Source: Turbatrix aceti
Taxonomy: Eukaryota; Nematoda; Chromadorea; Rhabditida; Panagrolaimidae
Direction: 5' to 3'
Length of the DNA stretch: 64,000 nucleotides
Assembly (NCBI GenBank): GCA_963969345.1
Contig: OZ017769.1
Span: 8,869,725 to 8,933,724 of the forward strand
The notes under the pieces were generated by a model. It had not been told where the DNA came from. It saw only the letters and a list, made by a program, of their open reading frames with translations, and made no database searches. Both the position numbers and the translations under genes were made by a program. Shown here in pieces: positions 22,836-33,097 of this stretch; position 1 is the first letter of the stretch; each line of letters starts with the position of its first letter.

Positions 22836-23888
22836 TCTGCGAGCCGATTTATTTATAAGGTGGAGGGCGCTACACAGGCATTTTACACTTTCCGATGTTT
22901 TGTGCCAAAGTTATAGGCACCTATAGGGAGGTTCCAAATTTCCATACCAAAATTTTTTTAGATGCCGGATTCTGGATTTTCGGCTTCTGCAATTTTTGAC
23001 GTCAAATTTTCAAACTGTTTCAAAAATTCTGATTTTTGGTATACAGGGGTATCTTGGCACGAGAAATCGACTGGTGTATTTAGTTTTCTCAAAAAACATC
23101 TGACTTTTTTGAAAAAATGTGATTTCTGGTTTTTCCGCCCGTTTTTGTCCGTTGCTTGGCTCCAGCATCCGTATATTACCCGGCGAAGTGGTTTTCGCAG
23201 GCTAATCTTGTAGCTTGGTTTCTGCTCTATCGGGAAAAGCGAAAGAAAAAATATGTTAGCTCCATCAATTTTTGTTTTGAATTTTTTTATAGCGCCAACT
23301 CGATCAAAAACAAGCGAAAAACGAGAGATTACGCGTGCGAAACGCATGCGCTGCAGCACGGCGCGCGCTCGCACGTTGCGCGCACACAAAGCGGGGAAGA
23401 TCTGTGCGCTTTTTCAACCATTTTAGATCGAGTTGGCGTCATAAAAAAATTCGAAACGAAAATTGATGGAGCTAATATATTTTTTCTTTCACTTTTCCCG
23501 ATAGAGCAGAAACCAAGCTACAAGATTAGCCTGCGAAAACCACTTCGCCGGGTAATATACGGATGCTGGAGCCAAGCAACGGACAAAAACGGGCGGAAAA
23601 ACCAGAAATCACATTTTTTCAAAAAAGTCAGATGTTTTTTGAGAAAACTAAATACACCAGTCGATTTCTCGTGCCAAGATACCCCTGTATACCAAAAATC
23701 AGAATTTTTGAAACAGTTTGAAAATTTGACGTCAAAAATTGCAGAAGCCGAAACTCCAGAATCCGGCATCTAAAAAAATTTTGGTATGGAAATTTGGAAC
23801 CTCCCTATAGGTGCCTACAACTTTGGCACAAAACATCGGAAAGTGTAAAATGGCTGTGTAGTCGGAAATAAATCTGCTCGCAGAGTGG
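22836..23888. mobile_element. 1.05-kb foldback element (near-perfect palindrome)
   Basis: The arms 22836-23306 and 23426-23888 are inverted copies of each other with very few differences. The conceptual 83-codon frames on the two arms differ by a single residue. The spacer (about 120 bp) is GC-rich, with alternating purine-pyrimidine CGCGCGC stretches. The outer ends are ACTCTGCGAGC and its complement, embedded in TTAAGAG/CTCTTAA. The flanks match an uninterrupted sequence at 46845-46930, which gives the empty site. The open frames across the arms are symmetry shadows, not genes. Confidence 0.85.
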
Positions 23889-24107
23889 CTCTTAAGTGTT
23901 TCAGAAATGTTGCTGAAATATTTTTTAATGCATCACAATTTTTGTGTAGAAAGCAAAATTGTTTTTTCAAATTTTTTTTGGGAAATTTTTTGAGCAACCA
24001 TGGAAATTCAAAACGCTCGGCCTTCATAATTTTTTTTTACTGAAACACACAATTTCACAACTTCAGACCAAACCGAACCGACGAACTTGTGCAATGCAGG
24101 TCAAGCT

Positions 24108-24258
24108 ACGCCATACCGGATGGCAGAATGTGCTGTACACTCATTGATATGGCGTGCCGATCGTGAGCCATAGCTGCTGTGCCTGTGTTTTCGCGCTTTT
24201 TTTTTGTTCCAAGCCAAATCGTTTGCCATTTTATGGCCTGAATCGTTTTACTTTACTT
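24108..24258. repeat. copy of the 21868-21992 segment
   Basis: CCATACCGGATGGCAGA through GCCATTTTATGGCCTGAATC and on to the following TTTTACTTTAC is nearly the same as at 21868-21992, in direct orientation, with about 25 extra bases inside the second copy. Together with the paralogous peptide genes that follow each copy, this marks a tandem segmental duplication of about 2.2 kb spacing. Confidence 0.75.
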
Positions 24259-24522
24259 ATGGAACCGTGTTTTTCTTTGACACTAAAACTAACTTTAAAA
24301 GCGTTGTCTAATTTGCATCGGGTCTAATTGATCGAGGTTATATCCGCGACTTACATTATCCTAAAACGCGCACCCTCGGTTTATCGGTATCGAAGCCGTA
24401 CTCTTTTATACCCAACTTCATTTGTTCATACGTTCGGCCAACTTTTATGTAGGTTCTGTATGCATTTCATTTATTACGATCGCACAGCATTTCAAAACGA
24501 ATCTTTGTATTCACGGACAAAA

Positions 24523-25090
24523 CTAGCCGATCAATGCGCCGGGAGGAGGCGTCAGGACCATCGCCAGGGAAGGCGGCGAGCCTGCGGGAGGCGGCAAGTC
24601 CGTAACAACCGTCCCAATTACGACAGGGGGTGTGCCTGCGGGAGGAGGCGAGTCGGTGTTATCGTCGGAAGGTGGCGTGCCCGCGGGAGGGGGCGGCGGT
24701 GTTATCGTCGGAAGGTGGCGTGCCCGCGGGAGGGGGCGTGCCGCTCTTATCGTCGGAAGGTGGCGTGCCCGCGGGAGGGGGCGTGCCGCTCTTATCGTCG
24801 GAAGGGGGCGTGCCCGCGGGAGGGGGCGAGTCGGTGTTATCGTCGGAAGGTGGCGTGCCCGCGGGAGGGGGCGTGCCGCTCTTATCGTCGGAAGGGGGCG
24901 TGCCCGCGGGAGGGGGCGTGCCGCTCTTATCGTCGGAAGGGGGCGTGCCCGCGGGAGGGGGCGTGCCCGCGGGAGGGAGCGAGCCGCCGTTATCGCCGGA
25001 AGGCGGCGTAATGCCCGCGGGAGGGGGCGCAGTAACATCCGCGGTCGCGCTGAAAGCGAAGAGAAGGAAGATGGCGGGGAAGAACTTCAT
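24523..25090 (-). CDS. secreted Pro-rich tandem-repeat protein, family member 2
   Basis: The signal peptide MKFFPAIFLLFAFSATA is followed by tandem 15-residue repeats (consensus SGTPPPAGTPPSDDK, or NTD in place of KSG), encoded by a 45-bp DNA repeat. From the start codon at 25090 the frame stays open to 24659. A unit at about 24690-24705 is 2 bases shorter than its neighbours, and after it the repeat continues in another frame to the family ending PPPGALIG and a stop at 24523. So either the predicted protein ends early at 24659 or the copy has a recent frameshift. Extracellular, probably disordered. An upstream in-frame ATG at 25117 precedes the likely transcription start and is not preferred. 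Confidence 0.6.
24629..25025. repeat. 45-bp coding tandem repeat, about 8 units
   Basis: The unit reads GGCGTGCCCGCGGGAGGGGG then CGTGCCGCTCTTATCGTCGGAAGG on the plus strand, with variants (GAGTCGGTGTTATCG). It is GC-rich and stands out from the AT-rich surroundings. Length variation between individuals is expected. Confidence 0.85.
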
Positions 25091-25139
25091 TGCAGACAAG
25101 GTGATTCCGAGTGACATGTCCTTCTCATCGCTGTGCTAG

Positions 25140-25147
25140 TATTTATA
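25140..25147 (-). promoter_or_regulatory. TATA box of secreted peptide gene (member 2)
   Basis: TATAAATA on the minus strand lies 50 bp before the ATG at 25090. The equivalents are at 22682-22689 (member 1, ATAAATA) and 46644-46651 (member 3, TATAAATA), each 50 bp before the respective start codon. The constant spacing supports both the promoter calls and the choice of MKFF as start. Confidence 0.65.
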
Positions 25148-25684
25148 CTCTTTTGAAACCGAAAAATCAATCTACCAATCTTGCATATCAATTTTTTAAT
25201 GCATGTCAAGTAGGATGTTCACAGACAGAAAATTAAATTTTTTTAGTTTCAATCCGTATTCTGCGTTGGCGTATGGCACAATTTTTTTGAATTTCAGAGG
25301 TGCGACGCAGAAGTTTCAGAAATGTTTTTGAAATACATGCCCCTCCCCCAATTTTTATAGGGAAAACAAAATTGGTTTGTCAAAATCAACGTTTTCCGCT
25401 CCTGAGCGGGAGCGGAGTGAGCAAGCAAATTAAAAAAATAAAAGAGCGGGAGCGGAACGAAGTGTACAAAAATTCAAATTAGTAGAAAACCCTGGTCAAA
25501 ATCCTAAACTTCATTTTTTGACACATTTTTTGAGCAACCAATGCGGAAAATTCAAAAGCGCCAAAAAAAGTCATTTTATTTACGTCAAACGTAAATAACA
25601 ACATCAGTTCAACACAAATTCAAAATCAACAAAATTTCAAAAAACACGTAGTTCAAAAAAAGTATTATAAAAGAAAAATATCCG
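25148..25684. other. duplicated 5' flank of peptide gene, then 3' flank of TFIIIC subunit
   Basis: 25160-25375 aligns with 46680-46930 (AATGCATGTCAAGTAGGATGTT, then GAGGTGCGA.GCA.AAGTTTCAGAAAT). A short GGAGCGGAG-type repeat lies at 25388-25460. No gene is seen. Confidence 0.55.
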
Positions 25685-28600
25685 TCAAAGAGCCGTCGGA
25701 AGGATAAAGACGAAGCCCGCCTCGCCACCGACAATGGAAGTGCCGGGAGCGTGCGAGCTGAAGGCCACCCGTGAAAGCTGCTCGAGGCGTCGATTGAACG
25801 ATACCCGCTCTATTTTGAGCGTCGCGTTTTCCTTCTGAAAAAAAAAACAAACAATAAAAATTACAAAAATCCTCAGAAAAAGGCAGCAACTCACAGCCTG
25901 GGAAGCGATGGAAGCGTCGCCGATCCTGAACTCCAGACACGTCCGCTCGACGCATTTATCGTGGTCAATGACGGGCGGAGGCACAGTTTCGTCGGGATCT
26001 TCGTCGTCAGCCGGTGGTTGCGGTTTGCGTCCGTCGTGCTTGAGTTTTCGACGCCATTTGCCACTCCCGCTGCTGGGGACAGTCTCGGAAGCTTCGTCCA
26101 TCGCGTTGTCAAACTCGTTATCGGCATCGTCGGCGCCGGCGCCGGATGCTGCGGATTCTTCGTTTCCGGAAATCGTGTGCCGGATGAGCTGGAGGACGGG
26201 TCTGTTCGCGTAGCAGGGGTAGTCGCCGGTCGTGTTGATCGGCTGCATGCGCCCGGTCATGGCGTGGACGAGGCGGCCGTCGATGCCGACGCTCGCAACA
26301 ATCCCGGTCAACGGATCGAGCGCAGCTCCCATCACCTGGCCCTGGTGCTTGCCGGGCGCGTTGAAGATCCAGCCGGTGAACTCGTCAAAGTGGATGTCGA
26401 GGTACATGACCGCGCTGTACGGGAGGCAGGGTTCTGTCGAGAAGCCACGAACCGAGTCGCACATCGCGATTCCGGGAAAAGTGGGCGCCCGCTTCAGCAG
26501 CAGTCGGCCGAGCATGCGCTTGTTCTCATCCGAGTAGACGACTTCTTTTTCCGGGAGACGAAAGATGATGAGCGCGTTGTCCCGGAATGTTATCGCCACT
26601 TAAAATCAAAATTTTATAAAAAAATAGCACTTTTGATCCTCAAAAAGGGGTTCGAAACAGGGTTCGCCTCGTTCGTCGTCTTTCGCGAACAATTTTGATT
26701 ATTCTTGTTCGTGTTTGTTTGCGAACAAATTTTTCTTTTTTTGATCGTAAACAGTGTTAATGAACAGATTCGATAAAATAAAAGAAATATGGCACTAAAT
26801 TTTGGAAACAATGTCAAAATCGAAGTTGTTTTTTCAGAAAATTGCAAAAACGATTGCTCGGGTCCCACCACGAAAAGTTGAAGAAATACAGTTTTTCAGC
26901 AACAAAAAACGCAAACGCCCCAAATTTACGACAAAAACAAACTGTTTTAGTTTTTTTTGCAAACACAAAACAAAATCGTTCGTCCACGTTGGCGAACAAA
27001 AAACGCCCAACATCCGCCCCTCCCTGTCCAACTCACGCAGCGTGTCATCGATGAACTGCGCAGCCGCGACCGGCGAGCCCCACCCGTCGTCGTAGATGGC
27101 ATCGACGTACTTCTCCGGATTCTCAGCTGCAAGATCGTAGACCAGCACCCATCCCGAGAGACTGACAACCGCGATCTTCGTAGCGGAGCCGTAAGAAGAC
27201 CAGTTGACGTATATGAGCGGAGCCTCGGTGACAATTCTCTGGATGAACATTTCCCGGGCGCCGACGTCGTCGATGGGCTGGGCGTACGACCTCTCAATTC
27301 GTTGTCGATGCTCTCTCGCGCGGCGTCCTTCTCGGAAATCGTCGTCGTCGGCCATGACAGCAGCTTCGGCATCTCCGTCAACTTCGTAGTTTTCGTCGAC
27401 TTCCTTTTTTGGAACATTTTCTGCGATTTCAGGGTTTTCAGCGTCGCTTGAAGGTTGTTTTTGTTGTTTTTCTTTTTCTTCTTCTTCCTGTTGCTTCTCG
27501 ACGATTTCTTCGCTTTCCAGAGCCTCCCGGGTTCTCTGAGCTGCCCGAAGTGCGGATCGTCTGGACGAACGAATGGGTTGTTCGTTCGAAAGGATATCGC
27601 CTTTGACGTCCTTCTCGCCATCGGCGTCAGCAGGCGGCGCGGCAAAAGTCTGGCACGTGGCTGTGGTTTCGATCACCGGGACTCTTGGGTGCCGGATACG
27701 GTGCGTTGGTTCCAGAGCAATAATTGGGGGATCGGGAATTGCATCTGCCAGGCAGGGAAGGGTTTTTGGGATTCTGAAATGAGGTTAAAAAAATAATTTT
27801 TTTTTTCAATTTTTCTGATTTTATTTTATTTTCAATTTTTCTAATTTCATTTTTTTTCAAAAAAAAATTCGAAAAGAATTTTTTTGTTTTTTTGCTAACA
27901 TTTCTGTTCATTTTTAAAAAAATTTAAAATTTTGTCAACACAAATTCAAAAAAATGCTAAATTATTTGTTGTTTTTATCAGGTCCAAAAATTTTTTTTCA
28001 GATTTTTGAAAAAAAAATTCTTTATTTTTGTCAAAAAGATTTTTTTTGGATTATGTAGCTATTGTTTAAAATTAAAAAAAAATCTTTTTTTTTGTCCAAA
28101 AACATTTTTTTAAAACAAACTTTTTTGTATTTTTTCGCTATTTTTTCGATCTTTTTTTTGAAATAATAAAAATCTTCAGTTTTTGACAATCAAAATTCTA
28201 AAGATAAAAAAATGTGCATTTTAAGCCCAATACCCCTCCAAAAAACTCACTGATAGATGAGGAGTTGTCCGCTCATCGTAGCCACAGCCAGCCAGCCCAG
28301 AAGATTCTCGGGAAGTTCCTTCTTCTTTCCGGCAGCCGCAAGGGACACGTCGTTGACCACCGGGCACCAGTCCACGTCGGTGACCATTCCAACGCCCTCA
28401 ACTTTGAGCAGAAACCAGAGTCTGGCTTTTTCCTGGGGTTTCTTCGGCTGCCACGTCCAAAACTGCAGATAACTCGGCACAGAGGGGTCCTGGTCGAACG
28501 TGACCTCGTTGACGACGGTCGACACGACGAAGACTTCTTCGCCGGAAGGCAGCAAGCAGGGAGCCACGCCCATCGCTATGATCGGGCCACCGCAGAAGAG

Positions 28601-31600
28601 GGCCTGCACGGAATGGATCCGCTCGCTGACGCCCTTCTCGATCGCCTTCAACGACCCTCCGACGAGGACGTCGCTGCCATCCGAGAGGACCGGGCTGCTG
28701 ATGACCTCGTTGACGCCCTTCGAGACCAGGTCGTGCTTCGTCGGGGCGTCGTAGCCAGCTTCCAGGACGACAGAATCGAAGATCTTGAGTCCATCTTGGG
28801 ATCGGGCCATCGCGATGGCCGGCGGAAGGCCCAGGGAGACACGAGCGTGTTTTGGAGCAACGAGGAACCGAATGGACGATCGGGTTAGCCATTTGTCGAG
28901 GTTGTCTCTAAAAAAATACGTTTGTTTTTTTAGGTGAACGCGAACGAGCCTAAAGACTCATCCAGGAATCCAAGAATTATGTCAACGCAAAATCGGTAAT
29001 TTTTTACGAAAATAAAGAAAGGTTTTTTTCTACAGCTTTGAACTTTTTTTTACCAAAAAAATTTTTTTGTGAAAAAAAAGTTTTATATTTTTGAGCCTTC
29101 GATGCCTTCCAAAAATCGAAAAAAAACATTTTTATAAAAATGAATGCAAAAATTTTATTTTGAGTTTTTTAAACAAAATTACTGTTTCTCGTGATTTGTT
29201 CCACCAGAAATCCAAAAATTAGGAAATGCCAAAAACAAACTTGCAGCCTTTTTTTCAGTTTTGTACCAGAAATTAAAAAAAATCTAAAAATTATTTTTTT
29301 TAGATTTCTAAAAAAATTTTACGACGTCTTTCAATGACGTGACTTCCGGAAGCAAGCTCCACTGATCCAAAAAATCCAAAAACCCACGGATCAGAAGTCG
29401 CCAAACTGGGTTCCTGACTGAGCGGCCTGCAGAGAGCTTTGCCAAATCCCTTGTCGACAGCTGACCGCCAGAATTTCTTGAAATTGCGCCGGACAACGGA
29501 TGTGTATTCATTGATGCTCCAGAGCGTGCACTGGGTCGCTAAAATAAAAAAATATATAAAATACAATTTTTTTTCGAAAATTGCATTCATTTTTTTGATG
29601 TTAAAAGGCAAACAAACCTGCAATAACGTTATTCCGGATTCTGAATCTGATATATCCGTCGGGACTGGATCGGGCGTCTTCCGCAGCGGCGGCCTTGGCC
29701 AGAGCCCGCTTGCCGTACGTCTTAGATCTCTGGCGTTCCTCGTTGAGCAGGATTCTGAGGCGCTGAACAATGTCTTGGGTCCTGTCGGGATCGGGTTCTT
29801 CGTCGGCGGCTTCGGTCGCGAGTTTGACGAGTTCTTCGTCGGGGAGACTGCAGACTCGCCCGCACTCTGCCTCGAGGGCGTAGGCACTGGCTTCGGGATC
29901 CTCAGGGGTGGGCAGGGTCTCGAGAAACCGACACACGATGCTCGTCTTCATGGCCTGGGCCATGGCTTCGGCATTCTTGCCTTTTGTCTGACACGCGGCG
30001 AGGTGATCCTTGGATTCGGTCTTTACGCCCTGGTATTTGCATCGCCAGCACGTCCATGGCGCGTTCTCGGCGGCGACTCCGCATCGCAGGACGTGGTAGA
30101 CCAGCGAGGCACCCGAAACCGATTCATGAGGACAGTTTCGGGTGACGACGTTGAGGCACGGAACCTTGTTTCGACTCCGAATGACGCCCAGCATCATCGT
30201 TCGATGCTCCGACGCCGACAGCTTGCGGAATTCCTCGGCGCGGCCCATGTACTGGTAGTACACCGGGAGCAGGCATTCTGACAGGTGTTTGGAAGTCTCG
30301 TCTTGAAAAGATTTTTCACAACGGGGACAGTCGATTTCGAGCGCCCGGACTTGCTCAGCGACGGCAGCTTTTTCATCGTCGGTGGCACGGATCCAGTTCA
30401 GGGGTGTTTTCTGAAGGATTGATCGTAAAAAGTTGTTGGAAAGCAAAAAACAAGGTGGTCTTGCGTTCGTTCGGGAACAAAATATTTTTTTGACAAAATA
30501 GGTGTTATTTGACAAAAAATTGCTATCAACACAAAAAATTATAAAAATACAGTAAACCTACGCGGCCTACGCAAAAAAACGCAGATAAGCTTTTTTTTCA
30601 CAATTTAGCCAAATGTTTTTTTTTCACTTAAAAAATCTGCTTGTTCGCAAATTTTTTTGTATAATTTTTCCATAAAAAAATGATTTTTCTACAAATGCGA
30701 AACTCGCCCCTATCCCATCAAAAAACTCACAAAATAGGCCACAACGTCGTCAGGAAAATCCTTGACGCTGACGGTTGTCTTGTCGACAGTCAGCCTCGAA
30801 GTCTTCTTGCCTTCTTCTTCCTGCTCCCGGGCAATCGTAGACTTGCGTTTCGGCCTTCCGACAGATTTCGGGGTCGTTTCGGCCTCGACTTTCTTCGCCG
30901 ACGGCTGAACAATTCGACTCGATCGTCGTCGCCTGCTCCCGCCATCATCGGGCTCGGCTGAAGGCGGCGGAGAAGCCGAGACGTCTTCTGCAGCTTCTGG
31001 TGCAGCGTTGCTCGTTGTCGGAGCGTCTTGGGTCTTGCTGACACGCCTGGACGGTTGCTTAGCCGGCCGCGGCGTAAGCGACTCGGATTTGGCAATTTCA
31101 GTTGCCGGGGCTTTTCTTTTCGTTGAAGTTCCTCTTTTTGGAGTCGGAAGTTCCGGGGCATCAATTTCGGCATCTGCAAGTGGGTCGGTGACTTCCGATT
31201 GATTTTCTGAGGCTTGAGAGGATTTTTTTGACGCCCGGGGCGTTCTTCGGCTCGACGAAGCAGTTGAACCCTCTGAAACCGGCTTTACCGTAGTTTTCGT
31301 GCCAGGAAACGTCTTTAAAGCCGTCGAAGTTCCTTTTTTCGTGGTAGGACCTTCCATAGTATCAGTTCCGGCATCTTCGGATGCGTCGGCAGTTTCTGAT
31401 CGACTTTCTGGGACTTGAGATGTTTTTTTCGATGCCCTAGGCGTTCTTCGGCTCGACGAAGCAGTTGAACCCTGTGAAGCCGGCTTTTCGGTAGTTTTCG
31501 TGCCAGAAGACGACTTCAAAGCAGTCAAAGTTCCTCTTTTCGGTGTCTGCACTTCCAAAACATCAGTCACCGCATCCCCAGCAGGACCAACAACTTCCGA

Positions 31601-31963
31601 TTGACTTTCTGCGGTTTCAGACGCCTTTTTCGAAGCTCTTGGCGTTCTTCGGCTCGACGAAGCAGCTGAACCTCCAGACGCCTGCTTCTCCGTTGTTTTC
31701 GTGCCAGGAGTAGTCTTCAAAGTCGTCGAAGGCGTAGCAACGACCGTTGATTCCTCACTCCGTTTGGGTTTCCGCTTATTGGGAGTCGCTTGGGGTGCCC
31801 CGCTGTCAGAAAAATCAGGCGCCGCCTTTCTCTTCACCGATGACGCTGCGGGTGCAGGTGCAGCAGGTGAAACGGCAGATGCGGCTTCCGCTGGTAATTC
31901 GTCATCCAGAGGCTCGATTTTGAGCGTTCTCAGGGAGCGTCGAAGCATCCACGAATTATCCAT
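25685..31963 (-). CDS. TFIIIC subunit, GTF3C2/TFIIIC110-like, with AT-hook and zinc-binding motifs
   Basis: Seven exons: 31963-30731, 30410-29618, 29538-about 29323, about 28905-28251, 27773-27037, 26598-25895 and 25834-25685, about 1,495 residues. The N-terminus is Ser/Lys/Pro-rich with three similar modules containing SSSRRTPRASKK and an AT-hook-like VGRPKRKS. Exon 2 holds cysteine/histidine clusters (CPRCEKSFQDETSKHLSEC and CWRCKY...HLAAC). The C-terminal half reads as WD40-like blades: GGPIIAMGV, LGWLAVATMSGQLLIY, IYVNWSSYG...AVVSLSGWVLVYDL, and a final blade RVAFSSHAPGTSIVGGEAGFVFIL that resembles the GTF3C2 C-terminus. TFIIIC binds the B box of tRNA genes for RNA polymerase III. A 3' acceptor (TTTTTTTCAG) sits 10 nt before ATG. 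The exon 3/4 junction needs a TAGAG acceptor to keep frame and is the least certain. Confidence 0.62.
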
Positions 31964-32235
31964 TTTGAATGCTGAAAAAAACACAACCGTAAACACGTTT
32001 AACGGCGCGCTAAAAACGAAATTATCGATCGAATCGAGTTTTCGAGTGAAAAAATCAGAAAAATATGCGAGTTCAGTTTTCCACATTTTTATAACGTTTC
32101 CCATATTTTTATAAATAATTTTTTGAACTAGAAAACTTTTTTAATAGCGAAAACGGCAAAAATACGAATTGTCAAAAATTTTTCCAAAAAAAAACTAAAA
32201 AATCCTACGTTTTTGAAAAAAATCCTACTTTTTTA

Positions 32236-32922
32236 TTTTCGACTAGTGTTTATCTGATACCGTTTTTTTGATATCATGATCTGATCTGATACTTAAAAAA
32301 AGTATCATGATCTGATACTGATATCAGGTTGAAGGAAAAAAAACGTGCCTGACTGATAGTAACCTGATATCAGGCTGATATCATGATATCAGTCTGATAT
32401 CGTGATATCTGTCTGATATGAAAAAAATCCCACAAAAAATCTCAAATTCAATTTCATTTGAATAAATAACATGCATTGTCGTCGTTTAGAAAAACTAGTA
32501 AAAAAAGTGAATCTTCAAAATCTCTCAAGAGAATTTCTCCGGAGAATATCCGGAGATTCTTTCGGGTAAAAAAAATTTCGCAGAAGATTTCAGTGTTCAA
32601 AAATAAAAAATAACGAAAAAAATGACGGTAAAACCTAGTTTTTATACTCCGGAGATTTTTTCACGGATTGTAATCTCTCGCGAAATTTTGCCACACTGCT
32701 TTAAACCCGCTTTTTGTTGTTGCTTCCGTTTTTTTGATCGAGATATCAGTATCATGATACTTTTTTCTGAGATCATGATACTGACTGATATTGATTTTTG
32801 CTATCATGATATCATGTTGACCTTTCAAAATTCTTGCCTGACTGATACTGATCTGATATCAGTATCAGTATCAGACCCTGATATCAGGCTAAACCTGATA
32901 TCAGATAAACACTATTTTCGAC
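32236..32922. mobile_element. hAT-like MITE of GATATC-rich type, perfect 8-bp target duplication
   Basis: The element 32244-32914 (671 bp) starts TAGTGTTTATCTGATA and ends with the exact complement. It is flanked by perfect TTTTCGAC repeats (32236-32243 and 32915-32922). The ends of the interior are made of degenerate CTGATATCA / TATCATGA words in inverted blocks (32255-32420 and 32740-32905). A related right end is at 48945-48963. It has no coding capacity. Confidence 0.88.
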
Positions 32923-33097
32923 TCGCTCAAAAACCGATCGAATTCAAGCGCTCGAACGACAACTAAAGTCAAAAACTCCAAATCACAAATAACAACCCGC
33001 AAAAACGGATTTTTTACTTTTTTTTCCATCTTCAGAACCTGCTAAATTCTTTAATCACATCAATCAACAAAAAAACCAACAAAAAAACAATCCTAGA

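Noticed and set aside
22962..23773. Open frames on both arms of the foldback element (83 codons each) and a 205-codon frame across it
   Set aside because: The frames are mirror images created by the palindrome; the longer one reads through the spacer into the complementary arm. No family resemblance, no codon constraint.
24328..25139. Plus-strand GC-rich frames over the 45-bp repeat (for example Gly/Arg-rich 227-codon frame)
   Set aside because: Tandem repeats with a unit length divisible by three open several frames. The signal peptide, TATA box and paralog evidence all support the minus strand.
27785..28250. Possible exon in the A/T-rich gap of the TFIIIC gene
   Set aside because: Almost pure T/A runs; flanking exons join in phase without it.
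25891..28888. Long plus-strand frames opposite the TFIIIC subunit
   Set aside because: Antisense shadows of GC-rich coding exons; they end at the minus-strand exon limits.
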